Assembly (NCBI GenBank): GCA_026395595.1
Contig: JAPLYL010000003.1
Span: 140,136-181,264 of the forward strand
Direction: 5' to 3'
Length of the DNA stretch: 41,129 nucleotides
Source of the DNA: Candidatus Parcubacteria bacterium
GTDB lineage: Bacteria > Patescibacteriota > Minisyncoccia > Phycocordibacterales > CAIJYI01
Shown here: positions 25,458 through 33,193 of the stretch, one piece after another
Layout of the letters: every line of letters begins with the position of its first letter
Position numbering within the stretch: the first letter of the stretch is position 1
Made by a program: the position numbers and the translations under genes
Notes under the pieces: generated by a model
What the model saw: the letters and a program-made list of their open reading frames with translations, nothing else
Told to the model about the DNA's origin: nothing
Database searches by the model: none

Positions 25458-26060
25458 ATGAATATCTCAAGAGAAGAAATGAGGAAAAATCTTCAAAAGG
25501 AATTTGAACAGTGCTATCTGTCAGTTCCGAAAACCAATTCTCCTGATATTGAGGGGGTAGTCATTCTTTCTCACGTTGATTATAATTTTGATACGGAGGA
25601 CATGCAGTGTAAATTCTCAAATGAGCTTATTTCTCGGATAGAATATGGCGCAAAAATGTTTTTAGATTCTTCTTTAAAACCTTTTTTGATTATGGACGGA
25701 TGTCGTTCACAGCTTCTTTTAATGCAGGAAAGAGCTACTAGTCTCGGTGTTAGACAAGATCAAATTTATCTTTTAGATGGGGGTGATATTGCTTCCTCAA
25801 ACACAAAAAAACAGATTGAGGCTTTACGCGACGACCCCATTATCAGTAAAATGAAAAAAATAGTTTTTATAACTAATACGTATCACGTTCCCAGAGTCAG
25901 GAGAACAGCGTCGCTTTTAATTCCTGAAAATATTTCCTTTGATGTTTTTGGCGTTCCAAATGATATTTCACTGTATGATAAACAGAATGCGATTAATGGT
26001 GAAATAGAACGAATCCTAAAATATATTGAAAAAGGTGATATTGCCATCACTCCTCGCTAA
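25458..26060 (+). CDS. YdcF/SanA-like DUF218 family protein
   Basis: A 200-residue protein with the DUF218 layout: a GVVILSH strand, an LDGGDIASSNTKKQIEAL segment in place of the usual S-x-NT motif, and FITNTYHVPRVRRTA near residue 138, the conserved strand with His and Arg. No signal peptide or membrane segment is seen, unlike most SanA/ElyC members, so it probably acts in the cytoplasm. DUF218 proteins are linked to envelope processes, but their reaction is not established. It lies alone on the plus strand between pseF and the neuB-like gene, with its own promoter candidate and terminator. Confidence 0.75.
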   Translation: MNISREEMRKNLQKEFEQCYLSVPKTNSPDIEGVVILSHVDYNFDTEDMQCKFSNELISRIEYGAKMFLDSSLKPFLIMDGCRSQLLLMQERATSLGVRQDQIYLLDGGDIASSNTKKQIEALRDDPIISKMKKIVFITNTYHVPRVRRTASLLIPENISFDVFGVPNDISLYDKQNAINGEIERILKYIEKGDIAITPR

Positions 26061-26071
26061 AAATACATGAA

Positions 26072-26100
26072 AAAGCACCGACCATACGAGTCGGTGCTTT
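26072..26100. terminator. Bidirectional terminator between the YdcF-like and NeuB-like genes
   Basis: AAAGCACCGAC (26072-26082) and GTCGGTGCTTT (26090-26100) form a perfect 11-bp stem with a 7-base loop. It lies between the convergent stops at 26060 (plus) and 26105 (minus). The minus-strand side is followed by a run of T, and the plus side by a weaker TTGTTGTT tract, so it can serve both genes. Confidence 0.9.
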
Positions 26101-26104
26101 GTTG

Positions 26105-27160
26105 TTATTGGAGCTTTCCAAAAACTAATTCTTCTCCCTTTTTAATCTTTTTTATAACTTTTTTTCCGATTATCTCGGAGACGCGATAGGGAGGTAACCC
26201 GTTATTTGATAAAGGTCGGAGAAAATCCAGCATCTCTGATGTTATTATAGAATTTTTGCGGATATCGTATTTTGCTCGGATTGATCTTTTATAAGATAAA
26301 GAGGATTCTTTTTCATTATCTTCCACTTTTTTTATTCCGTCGCCAAGCGCCATATATACTTCTTCTGCACATCGCACCATCTTTTTCCATGATTTTGGGT
26401 CCATAGCAAACTTATGGTCTTGTCCTTCACGAGAATTGTCATCTGTAAAATGTTTTTCAAATACAACCGCACCGAGGGGGATAGCTCCAAGAACGGTTGA
26501 GTATCCTTTTGTGTGGTCTGATAATCCTAAAATTATATCGGGATACATATCCCGATAGACTTTTAAGACATTCAAATTTATATATTTGAAATTTTCAATG
26601 TTTGCTGTGTAATTGGTGTTGCATTGCATCAGTACTATATTGTCGGTATATTTCTGAATCGTTTCCATTGATCGAGTAACATCTTCTAGGGAAGAAGCTC
26701 CTGTTGCAATAATTACCGGTTTTCTTTTTTTTGCGATGTATTCAATAATTTCGAGCCATGTGATATCGCCTGATCCAATTTTGTAGGCATTTACAAACGG
26801 ATCAACATGGTCAATAGACTCAAAATCGTATGGACTTGTTAAGTACTCAATGCCGGCTTCATCGCATTTTGCTTTCAATTTGGCTGTCCAGTCAAATGAG
26901 ATACTTGCGTCTTTGTAGGTCTCAAAAACTGATTTTTTCCAAGTTGCTTGGTTGGATAGTTTTCCGAGAGCATCGAACCCAACCACACTGACCAGTTTTT
27001 CTGCCTGAAAATTCTGGAACTTGGCGGCATGTGCTCCTGATTCTTTTGCGAGTTCAATAAGTTTGAATGCGCGATTAATATCGCCGTCATGGTTAGAGGC
27101 AATATCTGCGATAAAGTATAACGGTCCGCTTTTTGTAATAGATATTTGACCGATTTTCAT
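26105..27160 (-). CDS. NeuB-family N-acetylneuraminate/nonulosonate synthase
   Basis: A 351-residue sialic acid synthase family protein. The TIM-barrel part has FIADIASNHDGD near residue 14, AAKFQNFQAE near 40, TSPYD, YKIGSGDITW, ATGASS, QCNTNYT, LSDHTKG and EKHFTDD, and a C-terminal SAF (antifreeze-like) domain runs from about 290 to the end. It condenses phosphoenolpyruvate with an N-acyl aminosugar to give a nine-carbon acid. ATG 27160 is chosen because AAAGGAG lies 7 bases before it; an upstream ATG at 27181 is rejected. The exact product (Neu, Leg, Pse or other) is not resolved. Confidence 0.88.
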   Translation of the reverse strand: MKIGQISITKSGPLYFIADIASNHDGDINRAFKLIELAKESGAHAAKFQNFQAEKLVSVVGFDALGKLSNQATWKKSVFETYKDASISFDWTAKLKAKCDEAGIEYLTSPYDFESIDHVDPFVNAYKIGSGDITWLEIIEYIAKKRKPVIIATGASSLEDVTRSMETIQKYTDNIVLMQCNTNYTANIENFKYINLNVLKVYRDMYPDIILGLSDHTKGYSTVLGAIPLGAVVFEKHFTDDNSREGQDHKFAMDPKSWKKMVRCAEEVYMALGDGIKKVEDNEKESSLSYKRSIRAKYDIRKNSIITSEMLDFLRPLSNNGLPPYRVSEIIGKKVIKKIKKGEELVFGKLQ

Positions 27161-27167
27161 TTCGATT

Positions 27168-27231
27168 CTCCTTTGTTTCAAAAATCACTATTTCTGACAA
27201 GCAGAATAACCTTTTTTTTGTGATTGGTCAA
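27168..27231 (-). promoter_or_regulatory. Promoter and ribosome-binding site of the NeuB-like gene
   Basis: On the minus strand TTGACC (27226-27231) and TATTCT (27203-27208) are separated by 17 bases, followed by AAAGGAG (27168-27174) 7 bases before ATG 27160. The MITE-like element ends only 15 bases upstream of the -35 box. Confidence 0.5.
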
Positions 27232-27238
27232 TATATAT

Positions 27239-27464
27239 TTTGATAGGTAACTCCTCACTCCCGTCATTCCCGCGAAGACGGGAATCCATGGTTTATCGCA
27301 CCTATTCTGGAGCACCACAAGAGTACTTCCATTTTTATAGTCGCTTCGCTCCTTAAAAATTAGGTCAAAATTAGGTCGCCCCGCATTCGCGAGGATGACA
27401 ATGAGTTATTTTAGCAAGTCTTTAAATAAGGTTTTTTGAGGGGTGTGAGGAGTTACTTTGATAG
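27239..27464. mobile_element. MITE-like element with 8-bp target duplication
   Basis: The element itself runs from 27247 to 27456 (210 bp) and has no coding capacity. Its ends are inverted repeats: GTAACTCCTCACTCCC (27247-27262) against the complement of 27441-27456, with 15 of 16 positions matching. Further inward, 27263-27287 and 27373-27401 continue as an imperfect inverted repeat. TTTGATAG stands directly outside both ends (27239-27246 and 27457-27464), as expected for an 8-bp target duplication. Inside are an ATTCCC-N8-GGGAAT palindrome (27266-27285) and an 11-nt tandem duplication (27356-27377). The right end lies within the RmlD-like gene. Confidence 0.8.
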
Positions 27465-28354
27465 TCTTTTTTCATTTCATTTAATCCGTCAAAAATACTG
27501 AGACTCTGACCCAGCGTTTTTTTAAAAAACGAAGTGTTTAAGGACGTGTTCTTTGGCCGAGCGATATTTGATTGAATATCATTGGAAGAAATCGGTTTTA
27601 CATTGTTCGTCTCATAAGAAAAAGCGTCTGCAAGTAATTTCAAGAAAAAATATTTGCTTAAAATTTCTTCGGAACCGATATTTAAAACTCCAGAGATTTT
27701 TTTCTTTTCTACTATATGCTTAACTGTGCGTGCAAGTTGTTTTGTGTAAATGGGATTAAAAAAAGAATCAGTAAAACCATTTATTGTTTTTTTATTTTTC
27801 CAGTTTTGGAGTGCCCATTCAGCTATAGCATTTCGCGGAGGGGTATGAAAACCGAAGATATGCGTGCGGATGACAAGTGAATCTTTGTCTGCAGAGAGTA
27901 CACTCTTTTCCGCTTCAAGTTTGCTTTTTGAATAAACATTTAACGGGTGTGTCGGTTCCGTCTCTCCATAATTTCCTATTTTTCCGTCAAAGAGTGAATC
28001 GGTTGAAATGTATATAAATTTTGTATGTCTGTTTTTTGTTTCAGCCAAAACTTTTGTCGCTTTTACATTGACAAGATTCGCTTCTTTTTTGTTTATTTCA
28101 CAGAATCCGACATCCACCAGCGCAGCACAGTGAATAATGATATCGGGGTGAATATCCTCAAGAATACTTTTTATTTTTTTGGAATCTTTTACATTAGCAG
28201 TGACATAATGAACCGAAGGAATTTTATTGAAACCATCATTTTTTATTAGTCCAAAAACGGCATATTTCTTGTCTTCACTGAAAATTTTTGTCATATCACA
28301 GCCAAGCATTCCGCCAGCTCCGGTAATCAGTACTTTTTTTGGGGTCATTATCAT
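27422..28354 (-). CDS. RmlD-like sugar-nucleotide reductase (SDR), C-terminus altered by MITE insertion
   Basis: A 310-residue protein of the RmlD type: ITGAGGMLGCDM at about 10-21, CAALVDVGFCE near 97, a YISTDSLFDG segment, and the Tyr/Lys pair in VYSKSK near 142. RmlD reduces dTDP-4-keto-L-rhamnose, but no rmlA, rmlB or rmlC is present, and it starts in ATGA overlap with the PseB-like gene, so a 4-keto reductase of a UDP-aminosugar is more likely. The last 11 residues and the stop come from the MITE-like element. Removing the element and one target copy would end the protein as DYQNIY at 302 residues. The core is intact, so activity is probably kept. Confidence 0.82.
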   Translation of the reverse strand: MIMTPKKVLITGAGGMLGCDMTKIFSEDKKYAVFGLIKNDGFNKIPSVHYVTANVKDSKKIKSILEDIHPDIIIHCAALVDVGFCEINKKEANLVNVKATKVLAETKNRHTKFIYISTDSLFDGKIGNYGETEPTHPLNVYSKSKLEAEKSVLSADKDSLVIRTHIFGFHTPPRNAIAEWALQNWKNKKTINGFTDSFFNPIYTKQLARTVKHIVEKKKISGVLNIGSEEILSKYFFLKLLADAFSYETNNVKPISSNDIQSNIARPKNTSLNTSFFKKTLGQSLSIFDGLNEMKKDYQSNSSHPSKNLI

Positions 28355-29334
28355 TCCGTTACCAATTTTTTAATCTCATTTTTTGTCAGCCAAATATCGT
28401 TTTTGTCACTGGTATAACTGAAGCCTTCTTTTACTTTTTTCCCTTTTGCGTAGTATTTTTTGTACATACCTTCATTGAAACTAATGTCCGGAAGGATTAC
28501 AAAATAATCACCGAGGGAATAGGTGTTGATATCGTTCTCCGTAATGAGTATTTCGTGCATTTTTTCTCCGGGTCGGAGTCCTATTATTTTTTTCTTCGCC
28601 AGCGGTGCCATGGCGTCAAAAAGATCACCAATCTTCATGCTTGGAATTTTGGGAATGAATATCTCTCGTCCTTCCATATTTTTGAGTGCAAAAAGTACGA
28701 GTTGAAAACTTTGGGGGAGAGCAAGCCAGAAACGCGTCATATCCGGATCGGTAACATCGACTGTTTTTATATTTTCTCCGTTTTTTAGGATTGTTTCTAT
28801 AATACTGCCTCTTGAGCCGATTACATTACCGTAGCGCACAACACTAAAAGGTATTTTGTCCCCAGAATACATGTTCGCGGAGCAAAAAAGTTTTTCAGCT
28901 GCCAGTTTGGTTGAACCGTAGAGGTTGATGGGGTAAACCGCTTTGTCTGTCGATATGAGAACAGCTTTGCCCACCTTTTGGTCCAAAGCTGCCTCTATAA
29001 CATTTTGCGTGCCAATAATATTGGTTTTTACCGCTTCAAAAGGATTGTATTCCATTGCTGGAACTTGTTTTAGAGCTGCGGCGTGGACAACGACGTCTAC
29101 TCCCGAAAAAGCGCGTTGAAGTCGGGGAAGATCGCGAATATCTCCTATAAAGAACCGAATGCGAGAGTCTTTTACTTCCTGTTGCATTTGGTGCTGTTTG
29201 AATTCATCGCGACTGAAGATAATGACTTTTTTAGGATTGCATTTTGTTAAAACAAATTTCGCAAAATTTTTTCCGAAAGATCCGGTTCCCCCTGTAATGA
29301 GTACTGTTTTTCCTTTAAGAATTGCTTCATTCAT
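28351..29334 (-). CDS. pseB: UDP-N-acetylglucosamine 4,6-dehydratase, PseB-like
   Basis: A 327-residue SDR. GGTGSFG lies at 15-21, IIFSRDEFKQHQM at about 38-50, HAAALKQVPAMEYNP near 84-98, and the catalytic STDK (128-131) with Tyr139 and Lys143, at positions nearly identical to the Helicobacter PseB/FlaA1 enzyme. FIPKIPSMKI and RPGEKMHE near the C-terminus are also typical. It should make a UDP-4-keto-6-deoxy-N-acetylhexosamine. The following genes (RmlD-like, NeuB-like) support a nonulosonate or 6-deoxy-aminosugar path. CapE/WbjB-type 5-epimerising dehydratases are the main alternative. A TATAAT box lies at 29351-29356. Confidence 0.85.
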   Translation of the reverse strand: MNEAILKGKTVLITGGTGSFGKNFAKFVLTKCNPKKVIIFSRDEFKQHQMQQEVKDSRIRFFIGDIRDLPRLQRAFSGVDVVVHAAALKQVPAMEYNPFEAVKTNIIGTQNVIEAALDQKVGKAVLISTDKAVYPINLYGSTKLAAEKLFCSANMYSGDKIPFSVVRYGNVIGSRGSIIETILKNGENIKTVDVTDPDMTRFWLALPQSFQLVLFALKNMEGREIFIPKIPSMKIGDLFDAMAPLAKKKIIGLRPGEKMHEILITENDINTYSLGDYFVILPDISFNEGMYKKYYAKGKKVKEGFSYTSDKNDIWLTKNEIKKLVTE

Positions 29335-29400
29335 GATATTTTTGAATATAATTATACTATTACATAGTTACTGTAAGATATTTTGAAAATCAATGCAAAT
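29335..29400 (-). promoter_or_regulatory. Candidate -10 element upstream of the PseB-like gene
   Basis: This 66-base gap contains a perfect TATAAT on the minus strand (29351-29356), 16 bases upstream of ATG 29334. No convincing -35 was found. The implied leader is only about 10 bases. Confidence 0.35.
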
Positions 29401-30474
29401 TTAGCATTTTTCTATAGGTAAAATTTGCAGGATGGTTTTTATGAAATTCTCCGGTAGAAACTTTTTGAATTTTTCACTTTGAAGATATCGTTCGCCGGCA
29501 GCGAGATACTCATTGTATTTTTCTTCTGTTATTGAGAAAAGATAGTTGGCGAGTTCTTCGTTGTTTTTGAATTTTCTCCTGTCAATGAAGGTGTCAGCGT
29601 CTACGAATTCTTCAATGTTTTGAGCTCCCCAGTATATTGGAACAGATCTCGCAACAAGAACATCAAATATCTTTTCAGTAACATATCCTTTGACGTTTTT
29701 CATGTTTTCATAACATACGGTAAATTTGTATCTTGAAAGCGTTTCTATCTTATTTCGTACTGAGCCACGATTGGTTTCGTATTTTTTATTAAACCATGAA
29801 AATATTTTTTGCAGTTTGGTTTGCGGGTTATCAATATACCCATAGAGATCAAAATCATTAGGATATTTATTATTGAAGTACTCAATCGTTTTCCTTCTTG
29901 CTGTGTACAATTCATTCGGTTGACTGCTACGTTTATTCATAGACATGTTAGCAAGGAGTTTTTTTTCGTTGAATGCAGATGCATATCTTGGAAAATCTTT
30001 TTGTGCGACAGGAAGGTAGAATTTAAAGAATTTTTTATTATCAACAACGTCATCGTTCCATGCAAATACGTATTTAAACTTACTTAAAATAGCAGGGTCG
30101 TAATTGTGTGGATTTATAGCCTTACATTCCCACTGGAATAACACTATTTTATCCTCTAGTCCCACCTCTTTTATTTCTTGATAGAGAGAACGATATGGCC
30201 ATAATCTTCTCGTTTTAATTCCAAAAAGACTTTTTATCAACGCCTTTACTCCACCTCGTTTAATATAGACACCGTCAAAACTTCGAGCATCAAGGTAAAA
30301 AATCCACTCCACATCTTTGAGAGGATGATTGTCTGCTGTCGTTAAATCATACCCCAAAGAATGTAGTCTTTCTTTTAGTTTAATCCACGGGATTGTTGCG
30401 TTATTTGTATCGGTTTCAAAGATTCGGTTGTTTGCCAGATGAATGCTCGGTACTTGTAAAAGAATTTTTTTCAT
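29401..30474 (-). CDS. Alpha-1,3/1,4-fucosyltransferase-like family GT10
   Basis: A 357-residue GT10-type protein. The diagnostic C-terminal block reads YKFTVCYENMKNVKGYVTEK (about 249-268), continues with IFDVLVARSVPIYWGA, and is followed by FVDADTFIDRRKF. These residues bind GDP-fucose in GT10 enzymes. The N-terminal acceptor domain is divergent, with WECKAINPHNYD near 115. A fucose or colitose donor path at the right end of the window supports the donor assignment. It lies 17 bases after the SDR gene in the operon with the transketolase pair and the exporter. Confidence 0.88.
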   Translation of the reverse strand: MKKILLQVPSIHLANNRIFETDTNNATIPWIKLKERLHSLGYDLTTADNHPLKDVEWIFYLDARSFDGVYIKRGGVKALIKSLFGIKTRRLWPYRSLYQEIKEVGLEDKIVLFQWECKAINPHNYDPAILSKFKYVFAWNDDVVDNKKFFKFYLPVAQKDFPRYASAFNEKKLLANMSMNKRSSQPNELYTARRKTIEYFNNKYPNDFDLYGYIDNPQTKLQKIFSWFNKKYETNRGSVRNKIETLSRYKFTVCYENMKNVKGYVTEKIFDVLVARSVPIYWGAQNIEEFVDADTFIDRRKFKNNEELANYLFSITEEKYNEYLAAGERYLQSEKFKKFLPENFIKTILQILPIEKC

Positions 30475-30491
30475 TTTGACTTGAAGAAATA

Positions 30492-31529
30492 CTAAAATTT
30501 ATAAATTTCTTTTTGCCATGCAATTGTGTTTGCTAATCCTGAATCAATATCTTTGTAATCTTTTTTTGTTTTTTTAAATTCTTTGGAAACACTCCCCATA
30601 TCTAACCTTACGTTGCTCGGCGCTCCGGTGAGTTCTTTGGTTATTTTTGGAAAAATAACCTCAGCATTCATTATTTTTCCGATTTTTTTTGCAAGACCGG
30701 AGATTGTTAGTATTGAGAATCCACCAACATTATAAATAGGATTTTTTCCGGAAAGTAATATGTTCCACATTATCTCCACGGCATCGGAGACATAACAATA
30801 GGTTCTTTTCGCTTCGCCCCGATCCATCATTTCAATTTTTCCGGACATTCCTTTTTCTATGAATGAATTCAACACCCGCATGTCCCCGGCTCTTGTTCCT
30901 GGTCCATAGGCGAGAGAAAGTCTTGCTGACTTGGCGTTTATACCTTTTTTGTAATAAGCATGGCAAATAGCCTCTCCACACCGTTTTCCTTCAATATAAC
31001 AGGCTCTCGGGTGGGTTGTGTTCGTTGTACCAATCTGTTCTTCTTTATACGGCGGATGAGGCAGACAGCTGTATACTTCGCTGCTGCTCACGAACAAAAA
31101 TTTTCCTTCCGGTTTCAATTTTTTGAGAAGGGAAATCGTCGCTGTTGTGTTTATCGCGATAGTTTTTACTTCGTCCCGCATGAACTTTCCCGGCTGTCCG
31201 TACCCGGCGGCATGAACAATGCAGTCGGCAAAAGGAAGCGATTTAATGAAATTTTCATCAGTCACATCGCCGTTTTTTATGGAAAGATTTTCAAAATTCA
31301 AAACTTCTTTGAGATATTCTGGAATTTCATTATGAAAAATAGCGGTAACTTTTGGGGATTTTTGAATGCCGACTTTACGGGAAAATTCCTTGAGAGACAT
31401 GAGGAAATTGATGCCGATAAGACCTGATGCTCCCGTTATAATGATTTCTTTTTCGAGAAGCTCTGTTAAATTTACTTTTTTATTTACGGCGACAGCGTCT
31501 TCCTGTAAGATTTTTTCCAGTTTATTCAT
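30492..31529 (-). CDS. NAD-dependent epimerase/dehydratase (extended SDR)
   Basis: A 345-residue extended SDR with an N-terminal addition of about 28 residues. The cofactor loop ITGASGLIG is at 31-39, VHAAGYGQPGKF near 105, FVSSSEVYS near 147 and the catalytic Tyr178/Lys182 in CYIEGKR. It resembles the UDP-glucuronate decarboxylase and dTDP-glucose 4,6-dehydratase branch, but I cannot name the substrate. Its start overlaps the transketolase C-terminal gene by 8 bases. Close pairing of an SDR with a split transketolase recurs in glycan clusters and suggests that both work on the same keto-sugar. Confidence 0.8.
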   Translation of the reverse strand: MNKLEKILQEDAVAVNKKVNLTELLEKEIIITGASGLIGINFLMSLKEFSRKVGIQKSPKVTAIFHNEIPEYLKEVLNFENLSIKNGDVTDENFIKSLPFADCIVHAAGYGQPGKFMRDEVKTIAINTTATISLLKKLKPEGKFLFVSSSEVYSCLPHPPYKEEQIGTTNTTHPRACYIEGKRCGEAICHAYYKKGINAKSARLSLAYGPGTRAGDMRVLNSFIEKGMSGKIEMMDRGEAKRTYCYVSDAVEIMWNILLSGKNPIYNVGGFSILTISGLAKKIGKIMNAEVIFPKITKELTGAPSNVRLDMGSVSKEFKKTKKDYKDIDSGLANTIAWQKEIYKF

Positions 31530-32400
31530 GGATCAGTTTCTTTATTCTCGTAAGGATATTTTTTTCGGTAAAACCGAGGTGCTCGTCATGTTCTTCCTTC
31601 GTTCCGTAATTTGTTAAAAATTCTTTTGGAACTCCCAGGAATTCAATTTTGAGAGGATCTTTTGATGCTTTGATGATTTCTTCAGTAATGGCACCGCTGT
31701 AATAGGGCTCGCAGATGAACACCTTTCCTCCGGTAATGTTTTTTTGAACCGTTTCTGTGTCAAATGGTCGGAGTGTGGTGAGATATATAACCGTTACGTC
31801 AATATCTTTTGTTGCGTTTATAACTTTATCAAGAAGTGGTCCAACAGCAATCACGGTACCGCTTTTGCCCTTTTTAATGACATTAGCTTTACCGAATTTT
31901 ACAGGAACTTTCGTTTGGTTTTCTCTTTCACTCAGCCTGAAATACTTTAGTTTTCCATTTGAATATGATTCTTTGAAGAGCGTATCAAAATCCTCCGATG
32001 TGCCCGGAACAATTATTTGAACATCCGGTATATTCATGAGGATAGGAACATCCGCAGGGCAGTGGTGGGTGCATCCGAGGCCTGCATAGTCGTATGAGGC
32101 ACCAACGCTTACGAGATTTCCTCCGAGTTTTTGATATCCAAAATCATCTTTAATTTGTTCAAAACATCTCTCTGTGAGAAATGGCGCTATCGTGTGCACA
32201 ATCGGTATGAGGCCGGTAATGCTTAAACCGGAAGCCATACTGATGGTGGATTGTTCTAAAATTCCGATGTTGTAGACTCTGTCGGGATAATTTTTGAAGG
32301 CATTTCGGAAACCAAATACTCCGATATCCCCAAGAAGGAGAACGGCGCGTTCGTCTTTTTTCAGAATTTCTTCAACGGTGGTAACAAATTGTTTTCTCAT
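31522..32400 (-). CDS. Transketolase, C-terminal subunit
   Basis: A 292-residue protein corresponding to the pyrimidine-binding and C-terminal domains of transketolase. The catalytic Glu49 lies in YNIGILEQ, where the thiamine ring is activated; GLGCTHHCPADVPI near 107 and a TLRPFDTETV segment near 208 are further family features. It pairs with the N-terminal subunit encoded 10 bases upstream. Split transketolases of this type act as heterotetramers. Possible roles are making sedoheptulose 7-phosphate for GmhA or transferring a two-carbon unit to a nucleotide sugar. Confidence 0.88.
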   Translation of the reverse strand: MRKQFVTTVEEILKKDERAVLLLGDIGVFGFRNAFKNYPDRVYNIGILEQSTISMASGLSITGLIPIVHTIAPFLTERCFEQIKDDFGYQKLGGNLVSVGASYDYAGLGCTHHCPADVPILMNIPDVQIIVPGTSEDFDTLFKESYSNGKLKYFRLSERENQTKVPVKFGKANVIKKGKSGTVIAVGPLLDKVINATKDIDVTVIYLTTLRPFDTETVQKNITGGKVFICEPYYSGAITEEIIKASKDPLKIEFLGVPKEFLTNYGTKEEHDEHLGFTEKNILTRIKKLIHE

Positions 32401-32410
32401 GTTTTTGTGG

Positions 32411-33172
32411 TTAGGAAAGTTCTTTCATTAATCCTTCGAATTCTTCTTGGTTTGGGGACTTATGATGCCATGCCGAATTGTTTTCTAAAGCTTTGATTCC
32501 GTAGCCTTTTATCGTTTTGGCGATAATAGCAAGCGGGACATTTGCATGTTTTGTTTTTAATGCTTTTTCAATTTCTTTTTGATCATGTCCGTTAATTGTC
32601 ATGCAATCCCAGCCGAAGGAAGAAAATTTATTTTCTAAATTTCCAAGATCAAGAGCTCTATCTCCTGAATGGTTATGGTCAACAATACAACAAAGATTAT
32701 CTAGCTTGTGATGGGAGGCCAAAAGTGCTGATTCCCAAATCGTACCTTCATTACTTTCTCCGTCACCGATAATGACGAAGACCTTTTGTTTTTTCTTTTG
32801 TATTTTGAGTCCTTTGGCGATGCCGACGGCAATAGGAAGTCCGTGGCCGAGAGAGCCGGTGGAAGCCTCTACTCCGGGAACTTTGTTGCGATTTGGATGA
32901 CCGCCGAGAATGCTCTCATACCGACAAAAATCTTTTAGTTTTTTCTTGTCAAAAAACCCTTTTTCTGCAAGTACGGAATAAAGGCCGAGAGAAGCATGTC
33001 CTTTGCTTAAGATAAAATAATCGCGGTTCGGATCATGTGGCTTTTTCGGATTAACTTTTAGTATTTTTGAATACAAGACCCATAAAATATCTAATATAGA
33101 AAGAGAACTTGGAATGTGACCTTCTTTGGAACTAAATGCATTTTGCAGTATTTCTGTTTGTAGTTTTTTCAT
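32411..33172 (-). CDS. Transketolase, N-terminal subunit
   Basis: A 253-residue protein with the thiamine diphosphate fold of transketolase: ILSKGHAS at 54-61, STGSLGHGLP at 104-113, GDGESNEG (136-143) and the downstream DHN (165-167) that completes the ThDP/Mg site. The full-length enzyme is about 620-670 residues; here the halves are separate genes. The C-terminal subunit follows after 10 bases. It lies directly after the ABC exporter genes in the minus-strand operon, so its role is tied to the surface glycan rather than, or in addition to, central metabolism. Confidence 0.9.
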   Translation of the reverse strand: MKKLQTEILQNAFSSKEGHIPSSLSILDILWVLYSKILKVNPKKPHDPNRDYFILSKGHASLGLYSVLAEKGFFDKKKLKDFCRYESILGGHPNRNKVPGVEASTGSLGHGLPIAVGIAKGLKIQKKKQKVFVIIGDGESNEGTIWESALLASHHKLDNLCCIVDHNHSGDRALDLGNLENKFSSFGWDCMTINGHDQKEIEKALKTKHANVPLAIIAKTIKGYGIKALENNSAWHHKSPNQEEFEGLMKELS

Positions 33173-33193
33173 GTATGGCGAGGTTCTTGATAA

